Below are positions 15,995-24,683 of a stretch of DNA of 53,825 nt, in pieces (the stretch's first letter is position 1; every line of letters starts with the position of its first letter). The notes under the pieces are model-generated. The model made no database searches. It was not told the origin of the DNA and saw only the letters and a list, made by a program, of their open reading frames with translations. Made by a program: the position numbers and the translations under genes. This DNA is from an uncultured Clostridia bacterium (GTDB taxonomy: Bacteria > Bacillota > Clostridia > Christensenellales > Aristaeellaceae): assembly GCA_934631985.1 (NCBI GenBank), contig CAKTYE010000009.1:1-53825 (forward strand), given 5' to 3'.

Positions 15995-16945
15995 TTACTG
16001 TTCAGGCTTTTCAATCACAGGCGCATGCCAGCAGGCACCGACCTGAGCAGGATGACCGCGCAGATAATCGGCAGCGGGCATTTGCTTGCCGCCGGGCGCC
16101 TGCAATTGCAGAATGCGCACCGCATCCTTGCCTGCGGCAAGAACCAGGCCCTCCTTGGGGCTGGCTGCAAGCACCTCGCCGGGCTGACCTGCACCGGGGA
16201 CTGCTTCGGCGCGCCACAGCTTGATGGTTCCCTCGGGGGCGACTACCACCGCACCAGGCCATGGGTTCAGACCATGAATGCGGTTCACAATGTCCTGGGC
16301 AGGCAGCGACCAGTCGATGAAGCCCATCTCCTTGGTCAGCATGGGGTCATAGGTCATTTCCGCGTCATTTTGCGGGGTACGGGTAAGCGTACCCGCTTCC
16401 AGCGCGTTCAGGGTGTCGGTCAGCACCTGTGCGCCGAGCTTGCTCAGGCGCTGGGTGAGTTCACCGCAGGTTTCGCCGGGAAGCATGTCCACAGCGGACT
16501 TCAGCAGCATGTCGCCGGTGTCGATGCCCTTATCGGTGAACATGGTGGTGATGCCCACCTGCGCGTCCCCTTGCAGGATGCCCCACGCAATGGGGGCGCT
16601 GCCGCGATGACGGGGCAGCAGGGACGCATGGACGTTAATGGTACCCAGGCGGGGAATATCCAGAATTTCCTGGGAAAGGATCTGACCGAAAGCGGCAGTG
16701 ACGCACAGGTCAGGGGCCAGCGCCTTCAAATCCTCCACGCCGTCCTTGCGGATGCGGCGGGGCTGGAACACGGGAATGCCGTGGGCTTCGGCAGCGACTT
16801 TTACCGGGGGCGGGGTCAGCTTTTTGCCCCGGCCCTTGGGCTTATCGGGCTGGGTGAACACGCCCACCACCGTGTCGCCGCGCGCGATGAGCGCGTCCAG
16901 CGAGGGGACGGCGAAATCAGGCGTACCCATGAACACAATGCGCAT
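15995..16945 (-). CDS. fmt: methionyl-tRNA formyltransferase
   Basis: The enzyme formylates initiator Met-tRNA with 10-formyltetrahydrofolate. The protein has MRIVFMGTPDFAVPSL at its start, the flexible loop GRGKKLTPPPVK, the catalytic NVHASLLPRHRGSAPI (Asn, His) and the Asp in TTMFTDKGIDTGDML. A C-terminal OB domain follows (residues about 205-310). Its ATG overlaps the def stop codon by one base. The end lies only a few nt from SR copy A, which comes up from the other side. Confidence 0.96.
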   Translation of the reverse strand: MRIVFMGTPDFAVPSLDALIARGDTVVGVFTQPDKPKGRGKKLTPPPVKVAAEAHGIPVFQPRRIRKDGVEDLKALAPDLCVTAAFGQILSQEILDIPRLGTINVHASLLPRHRGSAPIAWGILQGDAQVGITTMFTDKGIDTGDMLLKSAVDMLPGETCGELTQRLSKLGAQVLTDTLNALEAGTLTRTPQNDAEMTYDPMLTKEMGFIDWSLPAQDIVNRIHGLNPWPGAVVVAPEGTIKLWRAEAVPGAGQPGEVLAASPKEGLVLAAGKDAVRILQLQAPGGKQMPAADYLRGHPAQVGACWHAPVIEKPEQ

Positions 16946-17433
16946 CAGTTGTCGTCCTCCTTGACATGACCCTCGATCTCCTCGGGAGTCAGCTCACGGT
17001 CCATCTTGTCGATGTACAGCACGCCATCCAGGTGATCCAGCTCATGGCAGACAGCGCGGGCAAAGAAATCCTCGGCAGTGAACTCAATGGGACGGCCCTT
17101 GCGGTCCTGGGCCTGCACCATGACCTTGCGGGGACGGGTGACGATGCCCTGACGGCCCGGCAGGCTCAAGCAGCCCTCGCGGCCGCACTGGCTGCCCTCC
17201 GCACCCACGATCTTGGGGTTGATCAGCTCGACCAGGCCGTCACCCACGTCGATGACCACCACCCGACGAAGAATGCCCACCTGGGGGGCGGCAAGGCCCA
17301 CGCCCTCGGCCTTGTACATTGTGTCCGCCATATCCTTCAAAAGCGTCCACAGACGCAGGTCAAACTTTTCCTGGGGCTTGCACACCTTGCGGAGGGTATC
17401 GTCCCCCAGCTTTACGATCTTACGGGTTGCCAT
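16945..17433 (-). CDS. def: peptide deformylase
   Basis: The 162-residue metallohydrolase removes the N-formyl group from new proteins. All three motifs are present: GVGLAAPQ, REGCLSLP (Cys metal ligand) and CHELDHLDG (HExxH). It forms a translationally coupled pair with fmt, as in most bacteria. Confidence 0.96.
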   Translation of the reverse strand: MATRKIVKLGDDTLRKVCKPQEKFDLRLWTLLKDMADTMYKAEGVGLAAPQVGILRRVVVIDVGDGLVELINPKIVGAEGSQCGREGCLSLPGRQGIVTRPRKVMVQAQDRKGRPIEFTAEDFFARAVCHELDHLDGVLYIDKMDRELTPEEIEGHVKEDDN

Positions 17434-17511
17434 GGCTTTTCATCCTCACTTTTGCGTTGTTTGAGATTTCTTCTATCGTGTGACGCGCGGGAACGGTCTG
17501 TTCTCTGTGCG

Positions 17512-19749
17512 TCACATCATATTGGCAGGGTTGACCTCCAAATAGGTATCCGCGCCCTCAAAGGGCATGCGGGACAGGTCGGAAACGGCGGCGAGAAAGC
17601 CGTCCGTCTCGGCCTTGACAAAGAGCTTGAGCAGCACCTGATAGCGGCTTTTGCCGCGCAGGAGCTTCACGGGCGCGGCATCCAGTCGAAGCATCAGCAC
17701 ATGCTTTTTCCACAGGGGGTGCTCCGCAAGCATCTGCTGACAGGTTTGGTACAGCGCCGTGGCCCGCTGGAGCGCCTTTTCCTCGCTGGCGGACTCCACC
17801 AGCAGGCGGGCCATCAGCGTGAAGGGCGGATACAGGCCCGTGCGGCGGTGATCGAACTCCTCCTCGAAAAAAGCGCGGAAGTCCTGCCGGGCAGCGGCCT
17901 GAATGGTGGGATCCTCGGGCTTATAGGTCTGAATGATCACCCTGCCGGGGGTATCGCCGCGGCCTGCGCGGCCCGCCACCTGCGTCAGCAGCTGAAAGGT
18001 GCGCTCCCGGGCGCGGTAGTCCGGAAGGTTCAGCGTCATGTCCGCCGCAACAACGCCGACCAGCGTCACCCGGGGAAAATCCAGGCCCTTGGCGATCATC
18101 TGCGTACCCACCAGCACCCGGGCGCGGCCTGAACGAAACTCGTCCAGGAGCTTTTCATGCCCATCCTTGCCGGAGGTGGTATCCACATCCATGCGGACGG
18201 TGGAAACACCGGGGAGCAGCTTGTGCAGCTCCTCCTCCACCTTTTGGGTGCCTGCGCCGAAATAGCGGATATAGCCGCTGCCGCACTTGGGGCATTTCGC
18301 AGGGGGCGGCGTTTGATAGCCGCAGTAATGGCAGTGGAGCATGCCGTCTCCCCCGGAAACATGGTAGGTCATGGCAACGTCGCAGTGGGGACATTTCATC
18401 ACATGACCGCAGGCACGGCAGCTGATAAAGGAATGATAGCCCCGGCGATTCATCAGGAGCATGGCCTGCTCGCCGCGCTCCATGCACTGCTTCAGCGCAG
18501 CGGCCAGTGCGCCGCTGAAAATGGAACGGTTGCCGTTTTCCAGCTCGTGACGCATATCCACCACCTCCACCTGGGGCAGTGGGCGGTTCATCACGCGGTT
18601 AGGCATTTCCAGCAGGGTGTAATCTCCCCGGCGGGCCTTGGCAAAGGACAGGATGCTGGGGGTAGCGCTGCTGAGCAGCAGCGTAGCCTGCTCTGTCTGG
18701 CAGCGGAAGGCGGCGACCTCCCGGGCATCGTAGCGGGGATGGCGGTCGCTGAGATAGGTCTGCTCATGCTCCTCATCCACCACGATAAGGCCAAGCTTTT
18801 CCAGGGGGGCAAACACAGCGGAGCGTGCGCCGATGACCACCCGTGCGTCTCCCCGGCGGATGCGCCGCCATTCATCGAAGCGCTCCCCGGCAGAAAGGCG
18901 GGAGTGCAGCACCGCCGCCACCGCGCCGAAGCGGCCCCGAAACCAGCGCACCATCTGCGGGGTCAGGGCGATCTCGGGGACAAGGATCATGGCGGTCTTG
19001 CCCTGCTCCAGCACATGACGTACCAGGCGGATGAACACCTCGGTTTTGCCGCTGCCGGTCACGCCATGCAGCAGGAAGCAGCCCCGGCCCTGATCCAGCT
19101 CGGGCAGCACCACGTCCAGCACCTCCTGCTGGGCGGGCATCAGCGGCGGATCGGCAGTAACCTCATCGGGCGTATCGCCCCCGGGGCGGCGGAGAACCTC
19201 CTCGGCGCCGAGGATGACAAGGCCCTGCCGGGCCAATTGATTCAGGCTCTCGTTCGGGTCGCGGACCAGGAGCTTTAATTCCGCCACGGGATGGGGCTTT
19301 CCATCCTTCAGGAGCGTCAGCAGCACGCGGCGCTTTTCGGAACGTCCCTGGGCTGCCAGGGCGCTTTCAAACTGCGCAGGCGGCACGAGTGAACGGGCGG
19401 TAGGCTGCGTTTTCACCCGGACGCGGCCCCCGCGCATCTCGGCGGGGAGCATCAGGCGAAGAGTCTCCGCCAGCGGACAGTGGGCGTTTTCCGCCATCCA
19501 CTGGGCCAGCAGCAGCATGTGCGGCAGGACGGCGGGATAATCCTCCAGCGTACGGCGAATAGGGCGCAAGCGCTCGGGCGGAATGTCGCAGACCTCGCTG
19601 AAGGCAACGATGATGCCCTCCTTGCTGCGGGGGCCGAAGGGAACCTCCACCCGCTGGCCCAGAGCGACCTCCATGGTGGGAGGAACGATATAGGTAAAGG
19701 TATGGGCCACGTTTTCATGCACCACGTCCACAATGACCTGCGCCAGCAA
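17512..19749 (-). CDS. priA: primosomal protein N' (replication restart helicase)
   Basis: The 745-residue superfamily 2 helicase restarts stalled forks. It has the N-terminal DNA 3'-end binding domain (VIVDVVHENVAHTFTYIVP), Walker A GVTGSGKTEVF, Walker B VDEEHEQTY, the four-pair zinc-binding cysteines (CRACGHVMKCPHC and CHYCG, CPKCG) and QVAGRAGRGDTPG. I choose the TTG at 19747-19749, since GGAGGGGAGGAG ends 7 nt before it; a TTG seven codons earlier has no site. In Firmicutes priA is normally preceded by coaBC, rpoZ and gmk; here the virion cassette lies divergently instead. Confidence 0.94.
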   Translation of the reverse strand: MLAQVIVDVVHENVAHTFTYIVPPTMEVALGQRVEVPFGPRSKEGIIVAFSEVCDIPPERLRPIRRTLEDYPAVLPHMLLLAQWMAENAHCPLAETLRLMLPAEMRGGRVRVKTQPTARSLVPPAQFESALAAQGRSEKRRVLLTLLKDGKPHPVAELKLLVRDPNESLNQLARQGLVILGAEEVLRRPGGDTPDEVTADPPLMPAQQEVLDVVLPELDQGRGCFLLHGVTGSGKTEVFIRLVRHVLEQGKTAMILVPEIALTPQMVRWFRGRFGAVAAVLHSRLSAGERFDEWRRIRRGDARVVIGARSAVFAPLEKLGLIVVDEEHEQTYLSDRHPRYDAREVAAFRCQTEQATLLLSSATPSILSFAKARRGDYTLLEMPNRVMNRPLPQVEVVDMRHELENGNRSIFSGALAAALKQCMERGEQAMLLMNRRGYHSFISCRACGHVMKCPHCDVAMTYHVSGGDGMLHCHYCGYQTPPPAKCPKCGSGYIRYFGAGTQKVEEELHKLLPGVSTVRMDVDTTSGKDGHEKLLDEFRSGRARVLVGTQMIAKGLDFPRVTLVGVVAADMTLNLPDYRARERTFQLLTQVAGRAGRGDTPGRVIIQTYKPEDPTIQAAARQDFRAFFEEEFDHRRTGLYPPFTLMARLLVESASEEKALQRATALYQTCQQMLAEHPLWKKHVLMLRLDAAPVKLLRGKSRYQVLLKLFVKAETDGFLAAVSDLSRMPFEGADTYLEVNPANMM

Positions 19750-19784
19750 CCATGCTCTCCTCCCCTCCAAAGCCTATACATTTT

Positions 19785-19813
19785 ATTATAACTTTTTTTG
19801 CGCCGTAAAACAA
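19785..19813 (-). promoter_or_regulatory. promoter of the priA-def-fmt genes
   Basis: On the minus strand TTGTTT (19808-19813) is followed after 17 nt by TATAAT (19785-19790), about 35 nt before the priA start. Confidence 0.65.
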
Positions 19814-19896
19814 GCAATTTGCCGCGCGGAAGGTCGCAGGCGGAATTTTTCCAGAAAATTTTTTCGAAAAAGGGAGAATTGCGAATAAGTGTTCGC

Positions 19897-19902
19897 TATA
19901 AT
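19897..19902 (+). promoter_or_regulatory. -10 element in front of the virion cassette
   Basis: A perfect TATAAT lies 32 nt before the first cassette gene, divergent from the priA promoter. The -35 region 17 nt upstream (GAGAAT) is poor, so a weak or activator-dependent promoter is likely. The sequence between the two divergent promoters is AT-rich. Confidence 0.5.
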
Positions 19903-19934
19903 CGTGCATGAAAACGGTTGAAGGGAGCGGAGAC

Positions 19935-20264
19935 ATGAGCAGCAAGCGAGCCAACAAGGCGGTGATCCGGGGACAGCTGAAGGGCGCGGCGCTATCCGTG
20001 ATGGAAGCGCTGGACGCGGGGCTGATGGAGGGCATGCCCATGGGACAGCTGCGAGACGCGGCGGAATCCCTGCGGGCGCTGGCAGAGGTATTGGGACAGA
20101 TGGAGAGTGCGGAGAAGCTGGCGGAGACCGCTGAGACACTGAAAAAGCAGACGGCGGCGCTGGGCAAAGCGGTCAAGGCCGCACCCGCAGCAGAAAATGA
20201 GGAGACACGCCCCGGCATCATCGAGATCGCCCGGGTGTTGGAGGAGGCGGACGCGGATGGCTGA
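19935..20264 (+). CDS. putative small terminase subunit
   Basis: The 109-residue, mostly helical protein begins MSSKRANKAVIRGQLKGA and has heptad-like stretches (LRALAEVLGQMESAEKLAETAETLKKQ) that could form the oligomerising coiled coil of TerS. Its 3' end overlaps the large terminase gene by 8 nt. I call it TerS from position, size and composition; no clear helix-turn-helix is visible. The start at 19935 has GGGAGCGGAG upstream; an in-frame ATG at 19908 has none. Confidence 0.55.
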   Translation: MSSKRANKAVIRGQLKGAALSVMEALDAGLMEGMPMGQLRDAAESLRALAEVLGQMESAEKLAETAETLKKQTAALGKAVKAAPAAENEETRPGIIEIARVLEEADADG

Positions 20265-21708
20265 AGCGAGGGTGATCTGGCGGCCCCAGCCCAAGCAGCG
20301 GGCCTTTATGGAGCGACCTGAGTATGAGGCGCTGTACGGCGGCGCAGCGGGCGGCGGCAAATCGGACGCGCTGCTATGCGAGGCGCTGCGCCAGGTGCAT
20401 ATCGCCCACTACCGGGGATTGATCCTGCGCAAGACGTACCCGGAGCTGAGCGAGCTGATCGACAGGAGCCGGGAGCTGTACGCGGCGGCGTTTCCGGGGG
20501 CTAAATATGTGGGAACGGAGCATGTGTGGTGCTTTCCCTCGGGGGCGAAAATTTACTTCGGCTCCATGCAGTTTGAAAGCGACCGGACGAAATATCAGGG
20601 CAAACGATACGACTTCATTGCCTTTGACGAGCTGACGCACTTCACCTGGGCGGAGTACAGCTACATGTTTTCCCGCAACCGTCCCTCGGGGCCTGGGACA
20701 CGAGTCTACATTCGGGCAACGACGAACCCGGGCGGCATTGGCCACGGCTGGGTGAAGGAACGGTTCATCACCCCGGCTCCGCCTCTCACGCCCATTGTGG
20801 AGGAGGTGACGGTGCAGGGGCCGCGGGGCGCAGGAACACTGCGGCGGTCGCGCATTTTTGTGCCATCCACGGTGTTTGACAATCAGGCGTTGTTGCAGCA
20901 CGCACCGGAGTATCTGGCAAACCTGGCGATGCTGCCAGAAAGCGAACGGATGGCGCTACTCTACGGCAGCTGGGACAGCTTTGACGGGCAGGCCTTTCGG
21001 GAATGGCGGAACGATCCCAGCCATTATAAGGATCAGCGGTGGACGCACGTCATCGAGCCATTTCCCATTCCAGGGCATTGGCGCATTTATCGGGGCTTTG
21101 ACTTCGGGTATGCGAGGCCCTTTGCGGTGGGCTGGTTTGCGGTGGACGAGGACGGGCGGGTCTATCACATCAAGGAATTCTATGGCTGCACGGGCGTACC
21201 GAACGAAGGCGTGCGGATGCACCCCGGGGAGATCGCGCAGGAGATACGGCGCATGGAGCGCGAGGACCCGATGCTGCGTGGAAAGTTCATTACAGGCATT
21301 GCCGACCCGAGCATTTTTGACGAGAGCCGTGGGGAATCGGTAGCGCGGATGATGGAGCGCAGCCCGAACTTCATTTACTGGCAGGGCGGGGACAACACAC
21401 GGCTGGCAGGAAAGATGCAGGTCCACAATCGGCTGGCCTTTGACCAGGAGGGGCGACCGATGTTTCAGGTATTCAGCACCTGTCGGAACTGCGTTCGGAC
21501 GCTGCCGGCGCTGGTGTATGATCCGCGCAGGCCGGAGGACATTGACACGCAGGGAGAGGATCACATTTACGACATGGTGCGCTATGTGCTGATGGAACGA
21601 CCCATTGCGCCGCCTGCGCCCTGCGGGGATCCGGAGAAATTAAAGGATGATCCGCTGGATCTGGGGATGAAGGGGAAGGCGGAACAGGCACGGTTTTTTC
21701 GGGTGTGA
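20257..21708 (+). CDS. phage terminase large subunit
   Basis: The 483-residue packaging motor has an ATPase domain with Walker A YGGAAGGGKSDALL, Walker B FIAFDELTHF and a coupling motif ATTNPGG. The C-terminal RNase H-like nuclease has GFDFGYARPFAVGWFAVDEDG and ITGIADPSIFD, which supply the acidic metal ligands. All these motifs are intact, so the motor looks functional. The start at 20257 follows GGAGG and overlaps terS. A longer in-frame reading starts inside terS and is less likely. Confidence 0.93.
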   Translation: MAEARVIWRPQPKQRAFMERPEYEALYGGAAGGGKSDALLCEALRQVHIAHYRGLILRKTYPELSELIDRSRELYAAAFPGAKYVGTEHVWCFPSGAKIYFGSMQFESDRTKYQGKRYDFIAFDELTHFTWAEYSYMFSRNRPSGPGTRVYIRATTNPGGIGHGWVKERFITPAPPLTPIVEEVTVQGPRGAGTLRRSRIFVPSTVFDNQALLQHAPEYLANLAMLPESERMALLYGSWDSFDGQAFREWRNDPSHYKDQRWTHVIEPFPIPGHWRIYRGFDFGYARPFAVGWFAVDEDGRVYHIKEFYGCTGVPNEGVRMHPGEIAQEIRRMEREDPMLRGKFITGIADPSIFDESRGESVARMMERSPNFIYWQGGDNTRLAGKMQVHNRLAFDQEGRPMFQVFSTCRNCVRTLPALVYDPRRPEDIDTQGEDHIYDMVRYVLMERPIAPPAPCGDPEKLKDDPLDLGMKGKAEQARFFRV

Positions 21709-21765
21709 GGGGCGAGTACAGGCTTGCGATGGGAAAAAGGAGCAGTTGGGAAAATGCGGCTGAGA

Positions 21766-21831
21766 GAATATCCTCCTGCCTCCCTCGAGGGCGGCTGTCC
21801 CCCTTCTGCGGAGGGAGGCTTTTGGGAGGCG
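21766..21831 (+). repeat. R3 hairpin repeat inside the virion cassette
   Basis: The unit GAGAATATCCTCC, CCTCGAGGGCGG, CCCCCTTCTGCGGAGGG, AGGCTTTTGGG closely matches the copy at 15428-15482. It lies in the 199-nt gap between terminase and portal, which has no other gene. Confidence 0.7.
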
Positions 21832-21907
21832 TGATGGGGCAGGTGGAGCTTTGCGTTCAGGCGGCGGAGATACGATGGAGGCTTTGGTGAACTGAAGGAG
21901 GAGAGTT

Positions 21908-23710
21908 ATGGAACAAGTGGAAGCAATCGGGCGGGAGGAAATTCGGGCAGCAGCGCAGGTCTTGCAGCGCTACAAGGACGGTAAGCGGGCGCTGGAAAAG
22001 CGCATTGTGAACAATGAGCAATGGTGGAAGCTGCGGCATTGGGGGCAGATGCAGGGACATGACGCGGATGAGCAGGTGGAGCCTGTCAGCGCATGGCTGT
22101 TCAACACCCTGCTGAACAAGCATGCAGATGCGATGGACAATCAGCCGGAGCCTGTGGTGCTGCCGCGGGAGGAAGGCGATCAGCGGGCGGCTGAGCTGCT
22201 GGGGCAGGTATTGCCGGTGATCTTGGAGCGGAGCGGCATGCAGCAGCTTTACTCCGACCTGTGGTGGTACAAGCTGAAAAACGGCACGGGGGCGACAGGG
22301 GTATTCTGGGACCCGGACGCGGCAGGCGGTTTGGGGGACATTGCGCTGAAGAAGATCGATCTGCTGCAGCTATTCTGGGAGCCAGGTATTACCGATCTTC
22401 AGGACAGCCGAAGCGTGTTTTACACCATGCTGGAAGATCGGCAGGTGCTGCGGGAACGGTATCCGTGGCTGCGGCTGGACGGGCATGCGCCCACGCTGGA
22501 GGTGACGCGCTATGTGTATGACGATGCAGTGGACACCTCGGAAAAGGCCGTGGTGGTGGATTGGTACTACAAGCGACTGCACCACGGACGGGCGGTGCTG
22601 CACTATTGCCGTTTTGTGGATGATGAACTGATCTTTGCTTCGGAGAATCTGCCGGAATATCAGGAGACGGGGTTTTACGCACACGGGGAGTATCCCTTCA
22701 TTCTTGATCCACTGTTCCCGGTGGAGGGTTCTCCGGCGGGGTTTGGATACATCGATGTATTAAAGGACTGCCAGAGCTACATTGACCGACTGAATCAGGC
22801 GCTGCTGAAAAACGCGCTGCTGGCAGGCAAGAAGCGGTTCTTCATTCGGCAGGACGGTTCCGTCAGTGAGCGGGAATTCGCCGACTGGCGCAATGATTTT
22901 GTGCATGTGGCGGGAAATCTGAGCGAGGACAGCATTCGGGAGATCACGGTGCAGCCCCTGAGCGGGCTGTACAACACGCTGCTGGACAGCAAGATTAACG
23001 AAATGAAGGAGACCAGCGGGGTGCGGGACTTCACCCAGGGCGGGGTGAACGGCGGCGTTACAGCCGGTACCGCCATTGCGGCCCTGCAGGAGGCGGGATC
23101 GAAGCTGAGCCGGGACATGATCTACGGTGGGTATCGGGCGTACACCCATTTGTGCGAATTGTGCATCGAGCTGATCCGGCAATTCTACGACGCGCCGCGA
23201 TGCTTTCGCATTGTGGGTGCAGGCGGGGTAGAGTTTCTGCAATTCGACAACACCGGGCTGCTTCCGCGTCCCCTGGGGCAGGTCTTTGGGCTGGACATGG
23301 GGCAGGCCAAGCCCATCTATGACATCAAGGTACGCAGCCAGAAGGCCAGTCCCTACAGCCGCATTGTACAGAACGAGCTGGCAAAGGAGCTGTTCAGCAT
23401 GGGACTGTTCCGGCCTGAGATGGCCGAGCAGGCACGAAGCTGCCTGGAAATGATGGATTTTGAAGGCAAGGATCAGGTGCTGGCGCGAATCGGCGCGCAG
23501 GGCGCTTTACAGGCGCAGGTAGTGGAGCTGAAGACACGGCTGCAGCAGCTTGGGCAGGTAGTGGACGCGCTGCGCGGCACCAGCATCGGCCCCGCAGTGA
23601 CCGCCGAGGTGGAGACGGACTCCCCCATGCCCCGGCAGGCGGCGATTGAGAAAGACTCGCAGGCACAGGAAGCGGCGGCAGCGGCAGCCAGTCAGGCTGC
23701 GCCAAAATAA
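21908..23710 (+). CDS. phage portal protein
   Basis: The 600-residue protein resembles portals of clostridial podovirus-like prophages. It has an N-terminal helical part (VLQRYKDGKRALEKRIVNNEQWW), the conserved SAWLFNTLLNKHADAMDN stretch, a wing with FWEPGITDLQDSRSVF, the crown/stem part with DVLKDCQSYIDRLNQALLKNALL, and VRDFTQGGVNGGVTAGTAIAALQEAG. The last 60 residues are Ala/Gln rich and probably disordered. It forms the dodecameric DNA channel at one capsid vertex. A GGAGGAG site precedes the ATG. Confidence 0.85.
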   Translation: MEQVEAIGREEIRAAAQVLQRYKDGKRALEKRIVNNEQWWKLRHWGQMQGHDADEQVEPVSAWLFNTLLNKHADAMDNQPEPVVLPREEGDQRAAELLGQVLPVILERSGMQQLYSDLWWYKLKNGTGATGVFWDPDAAGGLGDIALKKIDLLQLFWEPGITDLQDSRSVFYTMLEDRQVLRERYPWLRLDGHAPTLEVTRYVYDDAVDTSEKAVVVDWYYKRLHHGRAVLHYCRFVDDELIFASENLPEYQETGFYAHGEYPFILDPLFPVEGSPAGFGYIDVLKDCQSYIDRLNQALLKNALLAGKKRFFIRQDGSVSEREFADWRNDFVHVAGNLSEDSIREITVQPLSGLYNTLLDSKINEMKETSGVRDFTQGGVNGGVTAGTAIAALQEAGSKLSRDMIYGGYRAYTHLCELCIELIRQFYDAPRCFRIVGAGGVEFLQFDNTGLLPRPLGQVFGLDMGQAKPIYDIKVRSQKASPYSRIVQNELAKELFSMGLFRPEMAEQARSCLEMMDFEGKDQVLARIGAQGALQAQVVELKTRLQQLGQVVDALRGTSIGPAVTAEVETDSPMPRQAAIEKDSQAQEAAAAAASQAAPK

Positions 23711-23722
23711 AAGGAGGCACAC

Positions 23723-24382
23723 ATGGATCAGGAAATGATGCAGGCGACGCTGGGTGAGGATGCGTCGGAGAGCTTTGAGGAGCTGATCGCAGGGCGGTAC
23801 CATGAGGATTTCACACGGAAGATGCAACAGATCATTGACCGCCGCTTCGCGGAGCATCAGGCGAAGGAAGCAAACTGGGGAAAGTGGGTCCCGGCAATAG
23901 AAAAGCTCTGTGCGAACCGCGGGTTGGCGGCAGACGATGCGGAAGGGCTGACGGCGCTACTGGATGGCTTAGCCGGTCAGCGGGAGCGGCAGGAGCAGCT
24001 TCGGGCCTGGGCCGCCTGTCAGGCCCTGCAGGGCTGGATGGAGGAGGCCGCGGGACTGCAGGAGCAGTATCCGGGCTTTGATCTGGCGGAGGCGGCAGCT
24101 TCTGAGGATTTCATGGCGCTGCTGCGCAAGGGACTGTCTGTACGGCAGGCGTGGGAGCTGTGCCATCAGGAGGATATGATGATGGCGGCAATGGAGGCCA
24201 CGGCGGCGCATGTGCGGGAGCTGACGGCACGGCAGATGATGCAGCGGCAGGCGCGGCCCCGGGAGGCGGGGCTGCTGGCGCGAAGTGCGGCAGTCAGTCG
24301 GCCCAGCATGCGGGACAGCAGCCGGGCGCAGCGGGAGGAGCTGGAGCGCAGAGCACTGCGCGGGGAGAAGATCGTGATGTGA
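23723..24382 (+). CDS. capsid scaffolding-like protein
   Basis: The 219-residue, charged, helical protein starts 12 nt after the portal gene with AAAGGAGG. ELIAGRYHEDFTRKMQQIIDRRF is the characteristic segment of scaffolding proteins found between portal and capsid genes of clostridial phages. The C-terminal part is basic, as needed for capsid contacts. No protease motif is visible. Confidence 0.75.
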   Translation: MDQEMMQATLGEDASESFEELIAGRYHEDFTRKMQQIIDRRFAEHQAKEANWGKWVPAIEKLCANRGLAADDAEGLTALLDGLAGQRERQEQLRAWAACQALQGWMEEAAGLQEQYPGFDLAEAAASEDFMALLRKGLSVRQAWELCHQEDMMMAAMEATAAHVRELTARQMMQRQARPREAGLLARSAAVSRPSMRDSSRAQREELERRALRGEKIVM

Positions 24383-24460
24383 TGGAGCGTTTTTTGTGAG
24401 GGAAGGGAGGCGGTGGGGAGCGGTGAGGTAGGAGTGGGGATTACGTTTAAGGGCCTTTGA

Positions 24461-24511
24461 AACCCCTCCGGCCCTTCGGGCCACCTCCCCTTTCAGGGGA
24501 GGCTTTTAGGG
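24461..24511 (+). repeat. R3-type double hairpin (CCTTCGGG / AGGGGAGG)
   Basis: CCTCCGGCCCTTCGGGCC is followed by CACCTCCCCTTTCAGGGGAGG and CTTTTAGGG. Two stems are evident: GGCCC with GGGCC, and CCTCCCC with GGGGAGG. Near-identical units sit at 15579-15628 and 47330-47378. The rest of the 301-nt gap between scaffold and capsid genes shows no gene. Confidence 0.7.
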
Positions 24512-24683
24512 GGCTTGGGAACCTGAATGTTTGGGTGGGTGGGGTGTGATAGAAGCTGCGGATGGATGTTTTCGTAGGGCCGCGGGAGCGGGCTTGCGGG
24601 GAGTCGGAAGTTTGCAGGGTGGAAAGCGGATGGCAGGATAGAGCAAAGTGGAAAACGGATGACAGGACAAAGGAGGAGATACG

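Noticed and set aside
21705..21890. A 61-codon ORF between terminase and portal genes
   Set aside because: It reads straight through the R3 repeat and lacks a ribosome site; related repeats elsewhere are in other frames.
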